This document shows positions 28,546 to 37,724 of a stretch of DNA of 64,000 nt, one piece after another. Within the stretch, counting starts at the first letter, position 1; each line of letters starts with the position of its first letter. The stretch is from Mycolicibacterium komanii (GTDB lineage: Bacteria > Actinomycetota > Actinomycetes > Mycobacteriales > Mycobacteriaceae): NCBI RefSeq assembly GCF_001050035.1, contig NZ_CVTA01000002.1, positions 132,660 through 196,659 on the forward strand, written 5' to 3'. The notes under the pieces are model-generated. The model searched no databases. It was given only the letters and a program-made list of their open reading frames with translations, and was not told the origin of the DNA. A program made the translations under genes and the position numbers.

Positions 28546-30080
28546 GCGTGCGGGTCCCGGGTTCCGGCGGATCCGGTATCGAGCAGGGCGTCGGCCAGCG
28601 CGCCGAGGCCGGCCGCGTTCGAGGCCTTCACCAGCACCACGTCGGACGGCTGCAGTTCGGCGCGCAGGAGGTCCAGCGCCTCGTCGGCGTCGGCGACCAT
28701 GGTGACCTCAGCCCCCCACGATCCCTCCATCACCGCGCCGTGGTGCATGGCGCTCATAGTCCTCCCGGTTCCGACGACGATGAGTCGTGACACATCTAAG
28801 CGCACGGCCAGTCGGCCGATGCGGTCATGCTCGGATATCGCGTCGTCTCCGAGTTCGGCCATCTCGCCGAGCACCGCCCAGCTACGGCGGCCTCCACCTC
28901 CCCTGCGCTCCGCGCGTGGGCCCACGCGCGCCATCCACGCCAGCGCCTTGAGGCCCGCGCTCATCGAGTCCGGGTTGGCGTTGTAGGCGTCGTTGATGAC
29001 GGTGACGCCGTCGCTGCGGGTGACGACCTGCATGCGGTGTTTGGACACCGGACCGGCGGTGGCCAACGCATCGGCCACCTGCTCGAGCGATGCGCCGCAC
29101 TCCAGCGCGGCGGCCGACGCACACAACGCGTTGGACACCTGATGGTCGCCGTGCACGGCCAGCGTGACCTCGACCCGGTCCTCACCGGCGTGCAGGGTGA
29201 ACCGCGGCCTGGCCAGCTCGTCGAGCGTGACCGCCTCGGCCCACACGTCGACGTCCCGGCCGCCCGGCTCCCGCGACACTCGAACGATGCGCGCGGCGGT
29301 CTTTGCGGCCATCGCCGCCACCGCGCTGTCATCGACGTTGAGGATCACCGCGCCGTCAGCCGGAACTGCTTGCGGCAGTTCGGATTTCGTTTCTGCGATG
29401 GCCTCGCGTGAGCCGAATTCGCCGAGGTGCGCGGTGCCGACGTTCAGCACCACCGCGATCGACGGCGGGGCGATCGCGGCCAGCGCGGCGATGTTGCCGC
29501 GATGGCGAGCCGACATCTCCAACACCAGGAAGTCGGTGGACCGCGTCGCGCGCAGCACCGTCCACGGGTGGCCGAGCTCGTTGTTGAACGATCCCGGCGG
29601 CGCGATCACCTCACCGAGCGGGGCCAGCAGCGCGGCCACCAGATCCTTGGTGGAGGTCTTGCCCGAGGATCCGGTGATACCGATGATTTTCAGCCCGCCC
29701 GCGACGAGCTCCGCAGCGACCGCGCCGGCCAGCTTCGCCAACGCCGCGAGCACGGCCGCGCCGGAGCCGTCGACGTCGTGCTCGAGCACGCCCGCCGCGC
29801 GGTCGGAGGTCTGCGGCGTCGGATCGACGACGATCGCGGGCACGCCGACCGGCCGCGCGGCCAGCACCGCCGCCGCCCCGGCCTGCACCGCCGTCGCGGC
29901 GAAGTCGTGTCCATCGGAGCGGGCTCCCGGTAGGGCGAGGAAGAGGCCTCCGGGGGTGACGGCCCGCGAGTCGAACTCGACGGTGCCGGTGACCCTGACG
30001 GTCGCGGCGTCGGCCTCGGAGATGTCGGTGAGCCGCCCGCCGACGATCTCGGCGATCTGGGCGAGCGTGAAGTCGATCAT
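28542..30080 (-). CDS. murF: UDP-MurNAc-tripeptide--D-Ala-D-Ala ligase MurF
   Basis: Mur ligase of 512 residues that adds D-Ala-D-Ala to UDP-MurNAc-tripeptide. Visible motifs are [17 protein letters not shown] (UDP site), [14 protein letters not shown] (ATP loop), [14 protein letters not shown], and [12 protein letters not shown]. Open frame extends to 30209, but ATG at 30080 ([15 protein letters not shown]) overlaps the murE stop by 4 bases and matches the family start. Full length; the next gene mraY again overlaps by 4 bases. Confidence 0.97.
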   Translation of the reverse strand: MIDFTLAQIAEIVGGRLTDISEADAATVRVTGTVEFDSRAVTPGGLFLALPGARSDGHDFAATAVQAGAAAVLAARPVGVPAIVVDPTPQTSDRAAGVLEHDVDGSGAAVLAALAKLAGAVAAELVAGGLKIIGITGSSGKTSTKDLVAALLAPLGEVIAPPGSFNNELGHPWTVLRATRSTDFLVLEMSARHRGNIAALAAIAPPSIAVVLNVGTAHLGEFGSREAIAETKSELPQAVPADGAVILNVDDSAVAAMAAKTAARIVRVSREPGGRDVDVWAEAVTLDELARPRFTLHAGEDRVEVTLAVHGDHQVSNALCASAAALECGASLEQVADALATAGPVSKHRMQVVTRSDGVTVINDAYNANPDSMSAGLKALAWMARVGPRAERRGGGGRRSWAVLGEMAELGDDAISEHDRIGRLAVRLDVSRLIVVGTGRTMSAMHHGAVMEGSWGAEVTMVADADEALDLLRAELQPSDVVLVKASNAAGLGALADALLDTGSAGTRDPHA

Positions 30081-31618
30081 GACCGGCGCCCCTCGAGGGC
30101 GCGCGCCAGCTCCTCGCGGTCGTCGAAGGGGCGCGTCACCCCGGCACTGGTCTGACCCGCCTCGTGCCCCTTCCCCGCGACGAGCACCACATCGCCGGGC
30201 CGCGCCCACGCCACCGCGTGCTCGATCGCGGCGCGGCGGTCGCCGATCTCGACGACCTCGGCCCCCGGATGCTCCTTAGCGCCAGGATCCGTCCCGCCCA
30301 CCGACCCAGCGACGATCGCCGCACGGATCGCGGCCGGGTCCTCGTCGCGCGGATTGTCGTCGGTCACCACCACCAGGTCGGCCAGTTCCGCGGCGACGCG
30401 GCCCATTGGGCCCCGCTTGCCCGGGTCGCGGTTGCCGCCCGCGCCGAACACGACCGCCAACCGGCCCTCGGTCTGCGCCCGCAGCGTCGACAACACGGCC
30501 TGCAGGGCGCCGGGTTTGTGGGCGTAGTCGACCAGCGCGAGAAAGTCCTGCCCGCAGTCGACGGGCTCCATCCGGCCGGGCACCGTGGCGTCGCGCAGCC
30601 CTGGCGCGGCCTGTTCGGGCGACACGCCGACGGCGTCGAGCAGCGCGATCGCGAGCAGACAGTTGGCCACGTTGTAGCGACCCGGCAGGCCGATCCGCAG
30701 ACCGTGGTGCACACCAACCGGGTCCACCGCGAAGAACTCCTGCGCGTTGCGGTCGACCGTCCGGATGTCCTCGATGCGCCAGTCGGCGACGCGACCGGTC
30801 GCGCTGATCGTTACCGGATCGCGCGCCAGCCTGGCCATCTCCCGGCCCGCGTCGTCGTCCACGCACAGCACGGAAAGGTCTGCGCGGTTGCGGGATTCGG
30901 GATGGAACAGCCGAGCCTTGGCCTCAAAGTAAGCCCGCATCGTCGGGTGGAAGTCGAGATGGTCGCGCGACAGGTTGGTGAACCCGCCGACCGCGAAGTG
31001 CACCCCGTCGACACGGCCGAGCGTGAGTGCGTGGCTCGACACCTCCATCACCACGGTGTCGACGCCCTGCTCGACCATCACCGCGAGCAGGGCCTGCAGA
31101 TCCGGCGCCTCGGGCGTGGTGAGGGCGCTGGCCTGATCGCGCCCGTCGATCCGGATCCCGACGGTCCCGATCAACCCGGCCACCCGTTCGGCCGAGCGCA
31201 GTCCCGCCTCGGCCAGATAAGTGGTCGTGGTCTTGCCGGAGGTGCCGGTCACCCCGATGACCCGCAGCCGTTCGGACGGCCGTCCGTACACCTCGGCGGC
31301 CAGCTCACCGAGCAGCGAGCGCGGAGCCTGATGGACCAGCACGGGGACCTCGACGTCGGTCCCGACGAGCACCAGCCCGTCGGGATCGGTGAGGATCGCG
31401 ACGGCTCCGCGCGCAAGCGCCTCGGAGGCGAAGCGGGCGCCGTGCGCTGCGGCCCCCGGCAGCGCCGCGAACAGGTCCCCGGGTTCGACGTCACCGCTGC
31501 GCAGCGTGACGCCGGTGACGCGGATGTCCGGCACGGCGCCGCCCGCGGGCACCGCCTGGACCTGCTCGGCCAACGGCCCGAGCGCCGCGCCGGCGGGATG
31601 GCTGGGTCGCAGGTTCAT
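30077..31618 (-). CDS. murE: UDP-MurNAc-L-Ala-D-Glu--meso-diaminopimelate ligase MurE
   Basis: Mur ligase of 513 residues that adds the third stem-peptide residue. The ATP loop is [12 protein letters not shown]. The DNPR motif ([10 protein letters not shown]), which selects meso-diaminopimelate rather than lysine, is present, in keeping with mycobacterial peptidoglycan. [12 protein letters not shown] and YAHKPGAL are other family blocks. The ATG at 31618 is preceded by a 66-base gap to pbpB, one of the few breaks in this cluster, which contains a strong hairpin. Confidence 0.97.
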   Translation of the reverse strand: MNLRPSHPAGAALGPLAEQVQAVPAGGAVPDIRVTGVTLRSGDVEPGDLFAALPGAAAHGARFASEALARGAVAILTDPDGLVLVGTDVEVPVLVHQAPRSLLGELAAEVYGRPSERLRVIGVTGTSGKTTTTYLAEAGLRSAERVAGLIGTVGIRIDGRDQASALTTPEAPDLQALLAVMVEQGVDTVVMEVSSHALTLGRVDGVHFAVGGFTNLSRDHLDFHPTMRAYFEAKARLFHPESRNRADLSVLCVDDDAGREMARLARDPVTISATGRVADWRIEDIRTVDRNAQEFFAVDPVGVHHGLRIGLPGRYNVANCLLAIALLDAVGVSPEQAAPGLRDATVPGRMEPVDCGQDFLALVDYAHKPGALQAVLSTLRAQTEGRLAVVFGAGGNRDPGKRGPMGRVAAELADLVVVTDDNPRDEDPAAIRAAIVAGSVGGTDPGAKEHPGAEVVEIGDRRAAIEHAVAWARPGDVVLVAGKGHEAGQTSAGVTRPFDDREELARALEGRRS

Positions 31619-31649
31619 GGCGTTGACACAGTACCGAGTCGCCCTCCTG

Positions 31650-31671
31650 GCCCCCGCCGCACATCGGGGGC
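31650..31671 (-). terminator. Hairpin between pbpB and murE
   Basis: Seen: GCCCCCG (31650-31656), eight bases, CGGGGGC (31665-31671), a perfect 7-bp G/C stem in the pbpB-murE gap. No T-run follows on the minus strand, so attenuation, mRNA processing or protection of a 3' end are all possible. Confidence 0.45.
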
Positions 31672-31684
31672 GGTTGCGGCCGTC

Positions 31685-33610
31685 TTAGTCGGCTACCAGC
31701 GTCAACCGCGAATCGGCATCCGGCGACAGCGGCACGTTCTCGCGCTGCAGCAACCAGGACGCGATGTTGTGGAACAGCGGCGCCGACGTGGTGCCCGGCT
31801 GGCCGTCGGCGGTGCGCTGCGGGTGGTCCATCATGATGCCGACGACGTAGCGCGGGTCGTCGGTGGTGGCGATGCCCGCGAAGGTGATCCAGTAGACGTC
31901 GTCGTAGTAGCACCCGCACGCCGGGTTGATCTGCTGCGCGGTGCCGGTCTTTCCGGAGATCTGGTAGCCCTCGACGGCGGCCTGCGACCCGGTGCCCTGC
32001 TGGACGCCGGTGGGGTCACGTTGCACGGTGGCGCGCAGCATGTGCCGCACGGTCCGCGCGGTCTCCGGCTTCACCACCCGGATGCCCTCGGGGCGGGGCT
32101 CGTCGGTGCGGGTGCCGTCCGGCGCGACGGTGCTCTTGACGATGCGCGGCGGGATGCGCACGCCGTCGTTGGCGATCGCCTGGTACATGCCGGTCATCTG
32201 CAGCAGCGTCATCGAAAGACCCTGTCCGATCGGCAGGTTGGAGAAGGTGCTGCCCGACCACTGGTCGATCGGCGGGACCAAACCCGCACTCTCGCCGGGC
32301 AATCCGACGCCGGTGCGCTGCCCGAGACCGAACTTGCGCACCATGTCGAAGAAGCGCTCCGGGCCGAGCCGCTGCGCCAGCATCAGCGTGCCCACGTTCG
32401 AGGACTTACCGAAGATGCCGGTGGTGGTGTACGGCATCGTGCCGTGCTCCCACGCGTCGCCGACGGTGACGCCACCCATGTGGATCGAACCCGGCACCTG
32501 CAGCACCTCGTCGGGATTCGACAGCCCGTACTCGATGACCGACGCGGCGGTGATGACCTTGTTGACCGAACCCGGTTCGTACGGCGACGACACCGCCGGG
32601 TTGCCCAACTGGCGGTCCTCTTGGCGGCCGATGTCCTGGCTCGGGTCGAACGTGTTGTCGTTGGCCATCGCCAGCACCTCAGCGGTTTTCGCGTCGAGGA
32701 CCACCGCGGAGACGTTCTTGGCGCCGGACAAGTTCTTGGCCTGCTGCACCTGCTGCTGGACGTAGAACTGGATGTCGTCGTCGATGGTCAGCATGACCGT
32801 GGAGCCGTCGACCGCATCGTGGCGGTTGCGGTAGCTGCCGGGGATGACCACGCCGTCGGAGCCGCGGTCGTAGGTGATCGAACCGTCGGTGCCCGCCAGC
32901 ACGGCGTCCATCGAATCCTCCAGGCCCAGAAGGCCGTGGCCGTCCCAGTCGATGCCGCCGACGACGTTGGCGGCCAGCGAGCCGCCCGGATACTGACGCA
33001 GATCCTGTCGCTCCGAACCAACCTCGGGGAACTTCTTGGTGATCGCCTCGGCGATCGCGGGGTCGACGGCGCGCGCCAGGTAGACGAAGGTTTCGTTGCT
33101 CTTGAGTTTCTTGAGCACCGTCGCCGAGTCCGGCTTGTTGTTCAGCCGCGACGCCACCTCGGCGGCGATGTCGCGCAGCCTACGGTCGGGTTCGGGCGCC
33201 TCGGTGCTCTTGGCCCTGGCCTCCTCGAGTTGCTTGCGGACCTTGACCGGCTGGAAGGTCAGCGCGCGCGCCTCGATGGTGAAAGCGAGTTTGTCGCTGT
33301 TTCGGTCGACGATCGAGCCGCGTACCGCCTTGTCGACGTCGGTGACCTTGAGCTGGCTCGCTGCCTCGGCCCGCAGGCCCTCGGCGCGGGGCACCTGCAG
33401 ATTGAACAGCTGGCCGGCCGCGACGATCAGCACGAGGAAGATCGCCGCGTTCCCGACGCGATGCCGGAACACGAATGACGCGCTGCGCAGCCCGGTTTCG
33501 GTCATCGGCGCGCGGGTGCGTCGCGCCTTCGCCGACCGCTCCTGCGAACCCGGCGTCGGCTTCATGCGGGTGTCCGCGGTCTTGCGGGACCGACGCTCGC
33601 CGCGGCTCAT
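31685..33610 (-). CDS. pbpB: Septal class B penicillin-binding protein PbpB (FtsI)
   Basis: Division transpeptidase of 641 residues. A basic cytoplasmic tail (1-50) is followed by one membrane helix (about 52-70), the class B dimerisation/pedestal domain, and the transpeptidase domain. The active-site motifs are S348-V-N-K351 (in EPGSVNKV), S403-S-N405 and K554-T-G556. NPACGCYYDD, just after the KTG, contains a Cys pair. A basic N-terminal extension is usual for mycobacterial PbpB. Its ATG overlaps the ftsL stop by 4 bases. The pbpB-murE interval lacks the Rv2159c-Rv2162c genes found there in M. tuberculosis (recalled). Confidence 0.97.
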   Translation of the reverse strand: MSRGERRSRKTADTRMKPTPGSQERSAKARRTRAPMTETGLRSASFVFRHRVGNAAIFLVLIVAAGQLFNLQVPRAEGLRAEAASQLKVTDVDKAVRGSIVDRNSDKLAFTIEARALTFQPVKVRKQLEEARAKSTEAPEPDRRLRDIAAEVASRLNNKPDSATVLKKLKSNETFVYLARAVDPAIAEAITKKFPEVGSERQDLRQYPGGSLAANVVGGIDWDGHGLLGLEDSMDAVLAGTDGSITYDRGSDGVVIPGSYRNRHDAVDGSTVMLTIDDDIQFYVQQQVQQAKNLSGAKNVSAVVLDAKTAEVLAMANDNTFDPSQDIGRQEDRQLGNPAVSSPYEPGSVNKVITAASVIEYGLSNPDEVLQVPGSIHMGGVTVGDAWEHGTMPYTTTGIFGKSSNVGTLMLAQRLGPERFFDMVRKFGLGQRTGVGLPGESAGLVPPIDQWSGSTFSNLPIGQGLSMTLLQMTGMYQAIANDGVRIPPRIVKSTVAPDGTRTDEPRPEGIRVVKPETARTVRHMLRATVQRDPTGVQQGTGSQAAVEGYQISGKTGTAQQINPACGCYYDDVYWITFAGIATTDDPRYVVGIMMDHPQRTADGQPGTTSAPLFHNIASWLLQRENVPLSPDADSRLTLVAD

Positions 33611-34602
33611 GCGGCCGGACCCGCCGGAGGCACGACCGCGGGACTGAACTGTTCGACGTTGGGCACCGGACCCGGCAGCGCTTGCGGGGTCGGGATGTGC
33701 GGTGCGCCGACCGGGACCTGGGGCTGCGCCATCGGGGCCGGCAATGCTCCGGGCACCGGCACCTGGCCCGGAATCGCCTGGGCTGCACCCGGTGTCGGCA
33801 CACCCGGCGTCGGCACACCCGGGGTCGGCATCGTCCGCGTCGGCATCCGCACGGTGACCTCACGGGGATCGACGACACGCGGTGCCGGCCGCGCGGGGGG
33901 TGGAGCAGGCTGCGGGGTCGCGTCGGGCAGCGGCGTGTTCAGCGGCGGCGGCGGTACGCCCTCGGCCGGTTTGGGGGTGCCGACGACGACCCAGTTGCCC
34001 GCGGGATCCTGCACCAGATGTGCGGTGTCGCGCGACGGGATCATCCCGAGTTCGCGCGCGGCTTCGGCCAACGCCGGGGCGGCCTGCGCCTCGAGCACAT
34101 CGCGCTCGAGCGCCTCTTTCTGTTGCAGCAGAGCCTGATTCGTCTCGCGGGCGCTGCCCAGTTGGTAGGACCGCTCGGCCGCGTCGGTGGACAGCCACAG
34201 CGTCGTGCCGAGGCCGACCCCCAGCGCCCCGATCACCAGCACCACGAACGGAACCCTGGCCACCAGCGCCCGCGGGTTGAGCTCCACCGAGGAGAGCTTG
34301 ACGATGATGCGTTCGCGTAATGGCGGCCTGACAACCTTCGGCGCCTTGGCCTTTCGCGCCTTCGCGCGCGCCTTGGCCTGGCTCGCGTTCTTGGGCCGGC
34401 TCGGTGCACCGGTCGGACGAGGGATGGGGTTGGTCTGGAGTGCCGACCGCAGCGGCCGCTGCTCGCGGGTCGGCTTGCGGCGCGTCTGGGGGTCGGCCGA
34501 ACGACGCGCGGCACCGCGTGCGGTGCGCCTGCGCTCGTCGTTGCCGCGCACCGCCTTTCCGCGCTTGGCCTGCTTGACCTGCTTGGCCTGCTTGGCGTTC
34601 AT
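33607..34602 (-). CDS. ftsL: FtsL-like division protein (Rv2164c-like)
   Basis: Bitopic protein of 331 residues in the ftsL position between rsmH and pbpB. Residues 1-115 are a Lys/Arg/Ala-rich cytoplasmic region. One membrane helix lies at about 117-137. A coiled coil (about 142-185) follows with a septum-forming FtsL/DivIC-like pattern. From about 210 the tail is Pro-rich with repeated TPGVP units near residue 255. The long N- and C-terminal extensions are typical of mycobacterial Rv2164c-type proteins; classical FtsL is much shorter. It overlaps both rsmH and pbpB by 4 bases. Confidence 0.88.
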   Translation of the reverse strand: MNAKQAKQVKQAKRGKAVRGNDERRRTARGAARRSADPQTRRKPTREQRPLRSALQTNPIPRPTGAPSRPKNASQAKARAKARKAKAPKVVRPPLRERIIVKLSSVELNPRALVARVPFVVLVIGALGVGLGTTLWLSTDAAERSYQLGSARETNQALLQQKEALERDVLEAQAAPALAEAARELGMIPSRDTAHLVQDPAGNWVVVGTPKPAEGVPPPPLNTPLPDATPQPAPPPARPAPRVVDPREVTVRMPTRTMPTPGVPTPGVPTPGAAQAIPGQVPVPGALPAPMAQPQVPVGAPHIPTPQALPGPVPNVEQFSPAVVPPAGPAA

Positions 34603-35585
34603 CGGGCTCCCCCCACCTTCTCCAACGCTCGTAGCCGCACCGGCGCGCTACGCGGGTTCCGTTCGATCTCCTCGGGAGCTGCACGTTCGGCACCGCGGGT
34701 CAGTGCGACGAAGTCCGGCTCGTGACCCGGCAGTTCGACCGGCAGGCCCGGCGGCGTCCGCGACGCCGTCGCGGAGACGAAGGCCGCCTTGACGATGCGA
34801 TCCTCCAAAGACTGGTAGGCCATCACAACGATGCGGCCGCCGGGAGCGAGCGCCTCGAGCGCCGCGGGCAGCGCGTCGCGCAGCGAGTCCAGCTCGCCGT
34901 TGACCGCGATCCGCAGCGCCTGGAACGTGCGCTTCGCCGGATGCCCGCCGGTGCGGCGCGCCGGCGCGGGAATGGCCTGATACAGCAACTCGACGAGCTC
35001 ACCGGTGGTGCGGAACGGCTGGCGGGCGCGCCTGCGGATGAGCTGGGCGGCGATCCGGCTCGCGAATCGCTCCTCGCCGAACTCGCGCAGCACGCGGGTC
35101 AGCGACTTCTGGTCGTAGGTGTTGATCACGTCGGCGGCGGTCAGCTCCGCGTCGGGGTCCATGCGCATGTCCAGCGGCGCGTCGGCGGCGTACGAGAAGC
35201 CGCGGTCGGTGCGGTCCAGCTGCATCGAGGAGACGCCGAGGTCGAACAGGATGCCGTCGGCCTGGCCCGCCCAGTAGCCGTCGTCACCGAGCACGCCACC
35301 GATGCCGTCGTAGCGGGTGCGGACGAGCATCACGCGGTCGCCGAACCGCGACAGGCGCTCTCCGGCGATCCACAGCGCGTCGGGGTCGCGGTCAAGGCCG
35401 ATCAGCCGCAGGCCGGGCAGTTCGGTCAGGAAGCGCTCGGCGTGCCCGCCCGCTCCGAGGGTCGCGTCGACGAGCACCGCGCCCTCACCGTCGGGGCTGC
35501 GCCGGGTGAGTGCGGGCGTGAGCAGCTCGACGCAGCGGTCCAACAGGACGGGGATGTGTCCGTGGTCGCCGCTGCGCCGTTCCAT
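34599..35585 (-). CDS. rsmH: 16S rRNA (cytosine-1402-N4)-methyltransferase RsmH
   Basis: SAM-dependent methyltransferase (MraW) of 328 residues modifying C1402 in the ribosomal decoding centre. The SAM site is [26 protein letters not shown] and [14 protein letters not shown] follow; [17 protein letters not shown] and [11 protein letters not shown] are the family's C-terminal blocks. ATG at 35585 is the first conventional start before [15 protein letters not shown]. The same frame stays open upstream and looks protein-coding for about 35 more codons, but it contains no ATG, GTG or TTG there; see the finding on this region. Next gene ftsL overlaps by 4 bases. Confidence 0.94.
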   Translation of the reverse strand: MERRSGDHGHIPVLLDRCVELLTPALTRRSPDGEGAVLVDATLGAGGHAERFLTELPGLRLIGLDRDPDALWIAGERLSRFGDRVMLVRTRYDGIGGVLGDDGYWAGQADGILFDLGVSSMQLDRTDRGFSYAADAPLDMRMDPDAELTAADVINTYDQKSLTRVLREFGEERFASRIAAQLIRRRARQPFRTTGELVELLYQAIPAPARRTGGHPAKRTFQALRIAVNGELDSLRDALPAALEALAPGGRIVVMAYQSLEDRIVKAAFVSATASRTPPGLPVELPGHEPDFVALTRGAERAAPEEIERNPRSAPVRLRALEKVGGAR

Positions 35586-35730
35586 CGCCTTCCCTCCGTC
35601 CAACGCCCCTGCACCGAGGTCCCTGTCCGAGAGCGCGGACCTGGCGTCGGGGAAGTACGCCAGGGCCGGTTCGGGCAGAGGCCGCGATGCACGGGCTTGA
35701 CGCCTGTGCCTGCATCGACCTATCGCCGAA
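35586..35730 (-). other. mraZ-rsmH spacer with coding-like sequence and hairpins
   Basis: 145 bases. The rsmH frame continues into it and encodes [18 protein letters not shown], resembling my recollection of the annotated M. tuberculosis MraW N-terminus, yet no ATG, GTG or TTG start exists in that stretch. Two inverted repeats are present: CTGGCG/CGCCAG (35641-35646, 35658-35663), and a GCACGGGC/GCCTGTGC stem with one mismatch (35689-35709). Confidence 0.45.
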
Positions 35731-36162
35731 TCAGATGATGTCGTGCAGAGCTTCATCGGTGGCCGCGGAGAAGTTCTCTTCGTGGGTCTGCTGGTACTCC
35801 TGCCATGCCGTGGAGTCCCAGATTTCCAGGTAGTCGACCGATCCGATGACCACGCAGTCCTTGGACAGGTTCGCGTAGCGACGGTGATCGGCCGACAGCG
35901 TGATTCGGCCTTGTGCGTCGGGATGCTGTTCGTCGGTGGCGGCGGCCAGGTTCCGCAGGAATGCGCGCGCTTCCGGATTGCTACGCGATGCCTGCGATGC
36001 CCGTCGTGCCAGCTTCTCGAACTCGGCGCGCGGATAGACGGCAAGGCTGTGATCTTGGCTCTTGGTGACCATCAACCCTCCTGCCAGCGCGTCGCGGAAC
36101 TTGGCGGGCAGCGTGAGCCGCCCCTTGTCGTCGAGCTTTGGCGTGTAGGTGCCGAGAAACAT
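35731..36162 (-). CDS. mraZ: Transcriptional regulator MraZ
   Basis: DNA-binding protein of 143 residues, two AbrB-like halves, which in studied bacteria forms a ring and represses the dcw promoter. The N-terminal half has the family start [24 protein letters not shown]; the second half repeats the DXXGR motif as [19 protein letters not shown] at 36162 is chosen over an in-frame extension to 36342 because of this conserved start and a strong Shine-Dalgarno (GGAGGTGACGAG). It is the first gene of the division cluster and lies just downstream of likely binding repeats for itself. Confidence 0.96.
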   Translation of the reverse strand: MFLGTYTPKLDDKGRLTLPAKFRDALAGGLMVTKSQDHSLAVYPRAEFEKLARRASQASRSNPEARAFLRNLAAATDEQHPDAQGRITLSADHRRYANLSKDCVVIGSVDYLEIWDSTAWQEYQQTHEENFSAATDEALHDII

Positions 36163-36218
36163 CTCGTCACCTCCAACCGCCCTGCCAATCAACAGAGCCC
36201 CGGTCGCTCCGTTGTCCG

Positions 36219-36249
36219 CCACTTTACCCCACAATCCCCCACCATCCAC
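36219..36249 (-). promoter_or_regulatory. Candidate MraZ-binding repeats
   Basis: On the minus strand GTGG starts three times at exactly 10-base intervals (plus-strand CCAC at 36219, 36229 and 36239), with a fourth copy 7 bases further at 36246. Helically phased TGGG/GTGG direct repeats upstream of mraZ are the known MraZ operator pattern in other bacteria, so autorepression of the division cluster is likely. Confidence 0.6.
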
Positions 36250-36415
36250 CATTTGAGCGTCAAAATTCCCGATGCGTCCCCACGGCACCCCCCATCGCAG
36301 GTCTTTCGAGACGACGGGCGCGGTCGCCCAGGCTGCGACCAACGACGAAACCGCTGATCAGCGCGCTATGGAGAGGCCGTGGGGATCAGTGGGGCGCCAG
36401 GCGGCCCGAGGCACG

Positions 36416-36449
36416 AAAAAGGGGCAGCCCGCGGCGGCGGGCTACCCCT
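36416..36449 (-). terminator. Intrinsic terminator of the DUF3040 gene
   Basis: On the minus strand a 13-bp stem (one G-U wobble) with a 4-base loop is followed by five T (plus-strand AAAAA at 36416-36420). It lies 16 bases after the DUF3040 stop. This is the clearest rho-independent terminator in the window and separates this gene from the mraZ promoter. Confidence 0.8.
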
Positions 36450-36464
36450 GTGTCGAGTTACGGC

Positions 36465-36869
36465 CTATTCGTCGAAGCGACGACGGAAACGATCCTCCAT
36501 GCGGCTGGCAAACGAACCACCCGAGCCCTTGCCGCGCTTCTGGCGAGGGGCACCCGGATCGGCGACCGAATGGTCGCGGCCACCCGGGATCCGCGGCCCG
36601 GTGATCGCGAACACCACGCCGCCGAACATCACGATGAAGCCGAGGACCGAGAGCGCCGGGAAACCACTGATCTGGGTGGCGGGGAACGCGACGCCGGAGA
36701 CCAGCATCGCCAGGCCGAGCACGAAGAGCGCGGCGCCCTGAAGACGGCGCCGGGTCGAGGGCGCGCGCAAGGTTCCGCCGCGGACACTCGAAGCGAACTT
36801 CGGGTCCTCGGCATAGAGCGCGCTCTCGATCTGATCGAGCATGCGCTGCTCATGATCGGAGAGTGGCAT
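36465..36869 (-). CDS. DUF3040 membrane protein (Rv2169c-like)
   Basis: Small protein of 134 residues of the DUF3040 family. The N-terminal motif MPLSDHEQRMLDQIESALYAEDPKFA is the family signature, followed by two close membrane helices (residues about 47-66 and 71-92) and a basic, disordered C-terminal tail ending in FRRRFDE. Function is unknown; members are common beside division or cell-wall genes in actinobacteria. ATG at 36869 has GGGAGGG just upstream and is preferred over a longer open frame to 36950. It is divergent from the GNAT gene and ends in a strong intrinsic terminator. Confidence 0.9.
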   Translation of the reverse strand: MPLSDHEQRMLDQIESALYAEDPKFASSVRGGTLRAPSTRRRLQGAALFVLGLAMLVSGVAFPATQISGFPALSVLGFIVMFGGVVFAITGPRIPGGRDHSVADPGAPRQKRGKGSGGSFASRMEDRFRRRFDE

Positions 36870-37098
36870 TCGTCCCTCCCTCGGAACCCAGGGGCCGCCC
36901 GCGGCCTTACTCATCTGTTCAAACTCGTGTGTGCCCGCGTCCACGGGCATCTAACAGTCATGATACGAGGTCGATCTGAGCCGTACCACCTAGTTCGACG
37001 CACGATTGTATGACGTGCGCCGCCGCCTGGGAGGCGCAGGCGCGTCCACTCGATAATGGTTGCAACGAACCGCCCGACACCCGGAGAGGCAGACACAG

Positions 37099-37698
37099 TT
37101 GGCGACATTTCTCATCGATCTGTCGCCGAGCGATATGCAACGCCGGCTCGGTGACGCGCTCGCGGTCTACGTCGACGCGATGCGCTATCCGCGCGGCACC
37201 GAGGCCCAGCGGGCGTCGATGTGGCTCGAACACACCCGCAGACCCGGCTGGAAGGCCGTCGCGGCGGTGAGTGTGGGTGACGGCGACGACGCGCACGTCG
37301 ACGACAGGGCGCTGGCCACCGCCCCGATCGTCGGCATCGCGTACGGCTACTGCGGCGCACCCGATCAGTGGTGGCAGCAGCAGGTGGTGGCCGGGCTGCA
37401 GCGGGTCGGCGCGGACCGCACACACATCGCGGCGCTGATGACGAGCTACTTCGAGCTCACCGAACTGCACATTCACCCCCGCGCCCAGGGCCGCGGGCTC
37501 GGCGAGGCGCTGGCCCGCCGGCTGCTGGCCGGCCGCGAGGAGGCCCACGTGCTGTTGTCGACGCCGGAGATCAACGGCGAGGCCAACCGGGCGTGGCGGC
37601 TGTACCGCAGGCTGGGCTTCACCGACGTCATTCGCGGCTACCACTTCGCGGGCGATCCGCGCGCTTTCGCGATCCTGGGCCGGTCATTGCCGCTGTGA
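37099..37698 (+). CDS. GNAT family N-acetyltransferase (Rv2170-like)
   Basis: Acetyltransferase of 199 residues. The GNAT acetyl-CoA loop is RAQGRGLGEALARRLL, preceded by the beta strand ELTELHIHPR; the C-terminal part NRAWRLYRRLGFTDVIRGYHF is the fold's last helix-strand unit. M. tuberculosis Rv2170, in the same position, has been reported to acetylate isocitrate dehydrogenase and isoniazid (recalled). The TTG at 37099 is preferred: GGAGAGG stands 9 bases before it and the protein then begins LATFLIDLSPSDM, as in the homologue. An earlier TTG at 37060 would add 13 residues. It is closely followed by lppM. Confidence 0.87.
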   Translation: MATFLIDLSPSDMQRRLGDALAVYVDAMRYPRGTEAQRASMWLEHTRRPGWKAVAAVSVGDGDDAHVDDRALATAPIVGIAYGYCGAPDQWWQQQVVAGLQRVGADRTHIAALMTSYFELTELHIHPRAQGRGLGEALARRLLAGREEAHVLLSTPEINGEANRAWRLYRRLGFTDVIRGYHFAGDPRAFAILGRSLPL

Positions 37699-37724
37699 GC
37701 GGGTCGGTCTGGCACGATGACCAC

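Larger units (their letters stand above)
36163..36464 (-). other. Intergenic region upstream of mraZ
   Basis: 302 bases between the mraZ start and the DUF3040 stop. It holds the phased GTGG repeats near 36219-36249, a second GTGGGG pair on the plus strand (36379 and 36389, 10 bases apart), and the DUF3040 terminator at 36416-36449. A TAAAGT (36221-36226, minus) overlaps the repeats and fits TANNNT, but no clear -35 is visible. The dcw promoter should lie here. Confidence 0.6.

Noticed and set aside
27274..28986. 570-codon plus-strand frame opposite mraY and parts of murD and murF
   Set aside because: Antisense shadow; rich in Asp, His, Gln and Arg without hydrophobic core.
30164..33478. 1104-codon open frame on the plus strand opposite murE and pbpB
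   Set aside because: It is antisense to two well-recognised essential genes, its translation is Arg/Gly/His-rich and low in structure-forming residues, and it matches no family. High GC leaves long open antisense frames.
36163..36342. N-terminal extension of mraZ up to 36342
   Set aside because: The conserved MraZ start MFLGTY with a strong Shine-Dalgarno is at 36162, and the extension covers the operator repeats.
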